NCBI GenBank assembly: GCA_039931865.1
Contig: JBDTRB010000001.1
Coordinates: 62,001 to 126,000, forward strand
DNA from: JALYUA01 sp039931865
Lineage (GTDB): Bacteria; Acidobacteriota; Thermoanaerobaculia; UBA5066; Gp7-AA6
Length of the DNA stretch: 64,000 bases
Direction: 5' to 3'
Shown: piece by piece, positions 61,839-64,000 of the stretch
How the letters are laid out: the number at the start of each line of letters is the position of its first letter
How positions within the stretch are numbered: the stretch's first letter is position 1
The notes under the pieces: model-generated
What the model was told of the DNA's origin: nothing
Database searches by the model: none
What the model saw: the letters and a program-made list of their open reading frames with translations, nothing else
Translations under genes and position numbers: made by a program

Positions 61839-64000
61839 CGTGGCTGCCGGTCGACGGCTTCGAAGTAGTCCTGTGACACGAGGACCTCGCGAGGCTTGGA
61901 GCCGCGCGGCGGCCCGAGCAGCCCGTCACGCGACATCATGTCGATCAGCTTGCCAGCGCGCGAGAACCCGACGCCCATGCGGCGCTGGAGGAAGGAAATG
62001 GATGCCATTTTTTCCTTCACGACGATGCGCGCCGCCTCGTCGTACAGCGGATCGTTCTCATCGTTGCCCTCCCCATCGCCCCGCCGCGTCACCTCATCGC
62101 GGTCCTTCGTGACGTCCTCGTTGAAGTGCGGCTTGCTCTGCTTCTTCAGAAACTTCACCAGCGCGGCGGTCTCCTGCACGGAGACGTACGCGCCGTGCAC
62201 GCGCCGCAACCGCGAGGTGCCCGGGGGCAGAAAGAGCATGTCGCCGCGCCCGAGCAGCCGCTCCGCGCCGTTGCCGTCCAGGATGACGCGCGAGTCGATC
62301 TTCGAGGACACCTTGAACGCGATGCGCGATGGAAGGTTGGCCTTGATGACGCCGGTCAGAACGTCCACGGACGGGCGCTGGGTCGCGACCACGAGGTGGA
62401 TCCCGACGGCGCGCGCCTTCTGGGCGAGCCGCACGATCGACTCCTCGACGTCCTTCGGAGCGGTCATCATGAGATCGGCGAGCTCGTCGATCACAATGAC
62501 GATCAGCGGCATCGGCTCGAGCTTCAGGTCCTCGTCCGGATGGTCGGCTTTCACGCGCGCGATGACCTCCGGGTCCTTGATCGCGGCGTTGTACTGCTCA
62601 GCGTTGCGGACCTGCCCCACGTCGGAAAGGATCTGGAAGCGCTCCTCCATCACCCCGACCGCCCACTTCAGCGCGTTCGACGCCTTCTTCGGGTCCGTAA
62701 TGATCGGAGTCAGGAGGTGCGGCAGGTTTTCGTACATTTCGAGCTCGACCATCTTCGGGTCGATCAGGATCAGCTTCACCTGGTCCGGCCTCGCCTTGTA
62801 GAGCAGTGACGTCAGCAGGGAGTTGATCCCGACGCTCTTTCCCGAGCCGGTCGTCCCGGCAATCAAGAGATGCGGCATCGCGCGAAGATCGTCGACGACG
62901 GGCTCGCCATGGATGTCCTTGCCGAGCGCCAGGGTGAGCAGCGACGGCGAGCGCACGAATTTTTCGGACTCGAGGACGTCGCGGAGCGCGATCACCTCTC
63001 CGCCGCCCGGGTTAGGCACTTCGATGCCGACGCTGGCTCGCCCGGGAAGCCTTTCGATGCGGATCGACTCCGCGGAGAGCGCCAGCGCGAGATCTTCGGA
63101 GAGGCCCATCACCTGGTTGACCTTGATGCCCGCCGCGGGCCGGAATTCGTACGTCGTCACGACCGGCCCCGGATGGTATTCCGCGATGTCCCCTTCGACG
63201 CCGAACTCCGCGCACTTGGCGGCGATCAGCTTCCCGCTTTCCGCGAGGAGCTTGCGGTCCACGGTGCCGACGTTCTCGCGCCTCTCGAGCAGCGACGAGG
63301 GCGGGTACGTGTAGCCCTCGACGACGAGCGGCAGGTTCTGCTGGGTATCGGGCTTCTTCCGAGGGGGCCCGGCGGACGGCCCGGAGGAGGGAGCCGGTTT
63401 CCGCGGCGCGACCGTCGTCTTCGTCAGGGAAAATCTGCCCGGCCCCGGCAGCTCGACCAGGACGGGCGCCAGATCATCGCGAGCGAACGGCACCTCGTCG
63501 AGCGACACCGGAGATTGCCGGGCCTTCTCGAGGTGCTTGGCGACGACCGTGCGGCGCAGCCGCTCCTTGGTCCGGCTGTCCCGGCGCCGCGCCCACCGCA
63601 CGGTTCCGCGGCTCCAGAGCCCGGCGAAACGAATGCGCAGGCCGAGGAACACCTCCGCGAGAGAAACCTGCGTCGCCAGCGGGATCGCGAGCAGCACCAG
63701 CGCCGAACAGAGGAGGGCCGCTCCGGTCGTCCCGAGGCGACCGCGCGCTGCTTCCGAGGCCGCGCGTCCGACGACGCCGCCGGCGTCCATCTCCTCGCCC
63801 GAGAAAACGCGGCGTCCCACGGAGAGCGACAGGAGCGCGGGGACCGCAAGGGCGAGCAGCGCGAATCCGGCCGCTTTCGTCGCCGGGTTGTCGAAATGCC
63901 GCTGCCAGAATCGGCGCCAGCCCCAGTACAGCAGCAGGACCGGGACCGCCCAGGCCGCGAACCCGCCGGCGGCATACAGCGCGGCCGAGAGCGACGCGCC
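61835..64000 (-). CDS. ftsK: FtsK/SpoIIIE-type DNA translocase (5' end beyond window)
   Basis: This septal pump clears and decatenates chromosomes at division. At least 721 residues are present; the open frame continues past the window edge with N-terminal membrane helices (GGFAAWAVPVLLLYWGWRRF, AGFALLALAVPALLSLS). A Pro-rich linker precedes the motor, with Walker A GTTGSGKS, Walker B IVIVIDELADLMM and ATQRPSVDVLTG. The C-terminal gamma winged helix (LQRRMGVGFSRAGKLIDMM) reads KOPS-like sites. It heads the ftsK-membrane protein-fmt-rsmB group. Confidence 0.96.
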   Translation of the reverse strand, partial: GASLSAALYAAGGFAAWAVPVLLLYWGWRRFWQRHFDNPATKAAGFALLALAVPALLSLSVGRRVFSGEEMDAGGVVGRAASEAARGRLGTTGAALLCSALVLLAIPLATQVSLAEVFLGLRIRFAGLWSRGTVRWARRRDSRTKERLRRTVVAKHLEKARQSPVSLDEVPFARDDLAPVLVELPGPGRFSLTKTTVAPRKPAPSSGPSAGPPRKKPDTQQNLPLVVEGYTYPPSSLLERRENVGTVDRKLLAESGKLIAAKCAEFGVEGDIAEYHPGPVVTTYEFRPAAGIKVNQVMGLSEDLALALSAESIRIERLPGRASVGIEVPNPGGGEVIALRDVLESEKFVRSPSLLTLALGKDIHGEPVVDDLRAMPHLLIAGTTGSGKSVGINSLLTSLLYKARPDQVKLILIDPKMVELEMYENLPHLLTPIITDPKKASNALKWAVGVMEERFQILSDVGQVRNAEQYNAAIKDPEVIARVKADHPDEDLKLEPMPLIVIVIDELADLMMTAPKDVEESIVRLAQKARAVGIHLVVATQRPSVDVLTGVIKANLPSRIAFKVSSKIDSRVILDGNGAERLLGRGDMLFLPPGTSRLRRVHGAYVSVQETAALVKFLKKQSKPHFNEDVTKDRDEVTRRGDGEGNDENDPLYDEAARIVVKEKMASISFLQRRMGVGFSRAGKLIDMMSRDGLLGPPRGSKPREVLVSQDYFEAVDRQPR

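Overview
The window is a 64 kb piece of a GC-rich (roughly two thirds G+C), diderm bacterial chromosome. I infer a member of the Acidobacteriota, perhaps Thermoanaerobaculia or a relative. The grounds are three ASPIC/UnbV-FG-GAP (CRTAC1-type) proteins, a membrane multihaem cytochrome with TPR repeats, a subtilase with a C-terminal 'NGKFWVF' domain, an Mla system, LpxH and lipopolysaccharide-type sugar genes. No phage, plasmid, insertion sequence, CRISPR array, tRNA or rRNA gene was found. Nearly all of it is chromosomal housekeeping or envelope DNA, with tight operons joined by 4-bp NTGA overlaps.

Layout. 1-3.9 kb (-): lpxH, aroA and an unrecognised partial protein. 4.0-10.9 kb (+): secreted subtilase, pentahaem membrane cytochrome, FG-GAP/ASPIC lipoprotein. 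11.0-15.1 kb: modABC (-) with a single-domain ModE, and a divergent outer-membrane porin (+); matching inverted repeats lie in front of modA and between modE and the porin. 15.4-22.3 kb (-): plsC, mrp, a 1118-residue TPR/FG-GAP protein and a second CRTAC1 protein. 22.5-28.7 kb (+): mlaE-mlaF-mlaD, then UDP-sugar genes (epimerase, UDP-glucose dehydrogenase, UDP-xylose synthase). 28.7-30.4 kb: remnant of a streptogramin-lyase-like propeller gene, ferredoxin, cytochrome c lipoprotein, Lon-N-domain protein. 30.4-33.5 kb: Ycf46-type AAA ATPase divergent from a pentapeptide-repeat protein. 33.6-40.5 kb: a Gld-type ABC/auxiliary operon (-) and a second ABC exporter with a thioredoxin (+). 40.5-46 kb (-): UvrA and a PBP1b-type peptidoglycan synthase. 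46.1-58.9 kb: surface-polysaccharide genes (O-antigen-ligase-type protein, five glycosyl/sugar-phosphate transferases, epimerase, WbpD/WbpE-type pair) around a CIRCE-controlled groES-groEL operon. 59.1-64 kb (-): ftsK, a small membrane protein, fmt and rsmB.

The most unusual feature is a family of short interspersed elements. A core of about 50 bp with a CCGCGG-TACT-CCGCGG hairpin occurs at least six times (8987, 15270, 33541, 43489, 52571, 52730), always between genes and always just 3' of at least one gene. Five copies have a neighbouring tandem array of 7-bp units whose sequence differs from copy to copy (GGGAATC, GGGGTCA, TAATCGC). Two more loci (6150, 58860-59095) have heptamer arrays without a recognisable core. 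Also notable are the probable ModE control of an outer-membrane porin, many promoters whose -10 box lies 6-10 nt from the start codon (leaderless mRNAs), and an fmt gene that seems to start with CTG.
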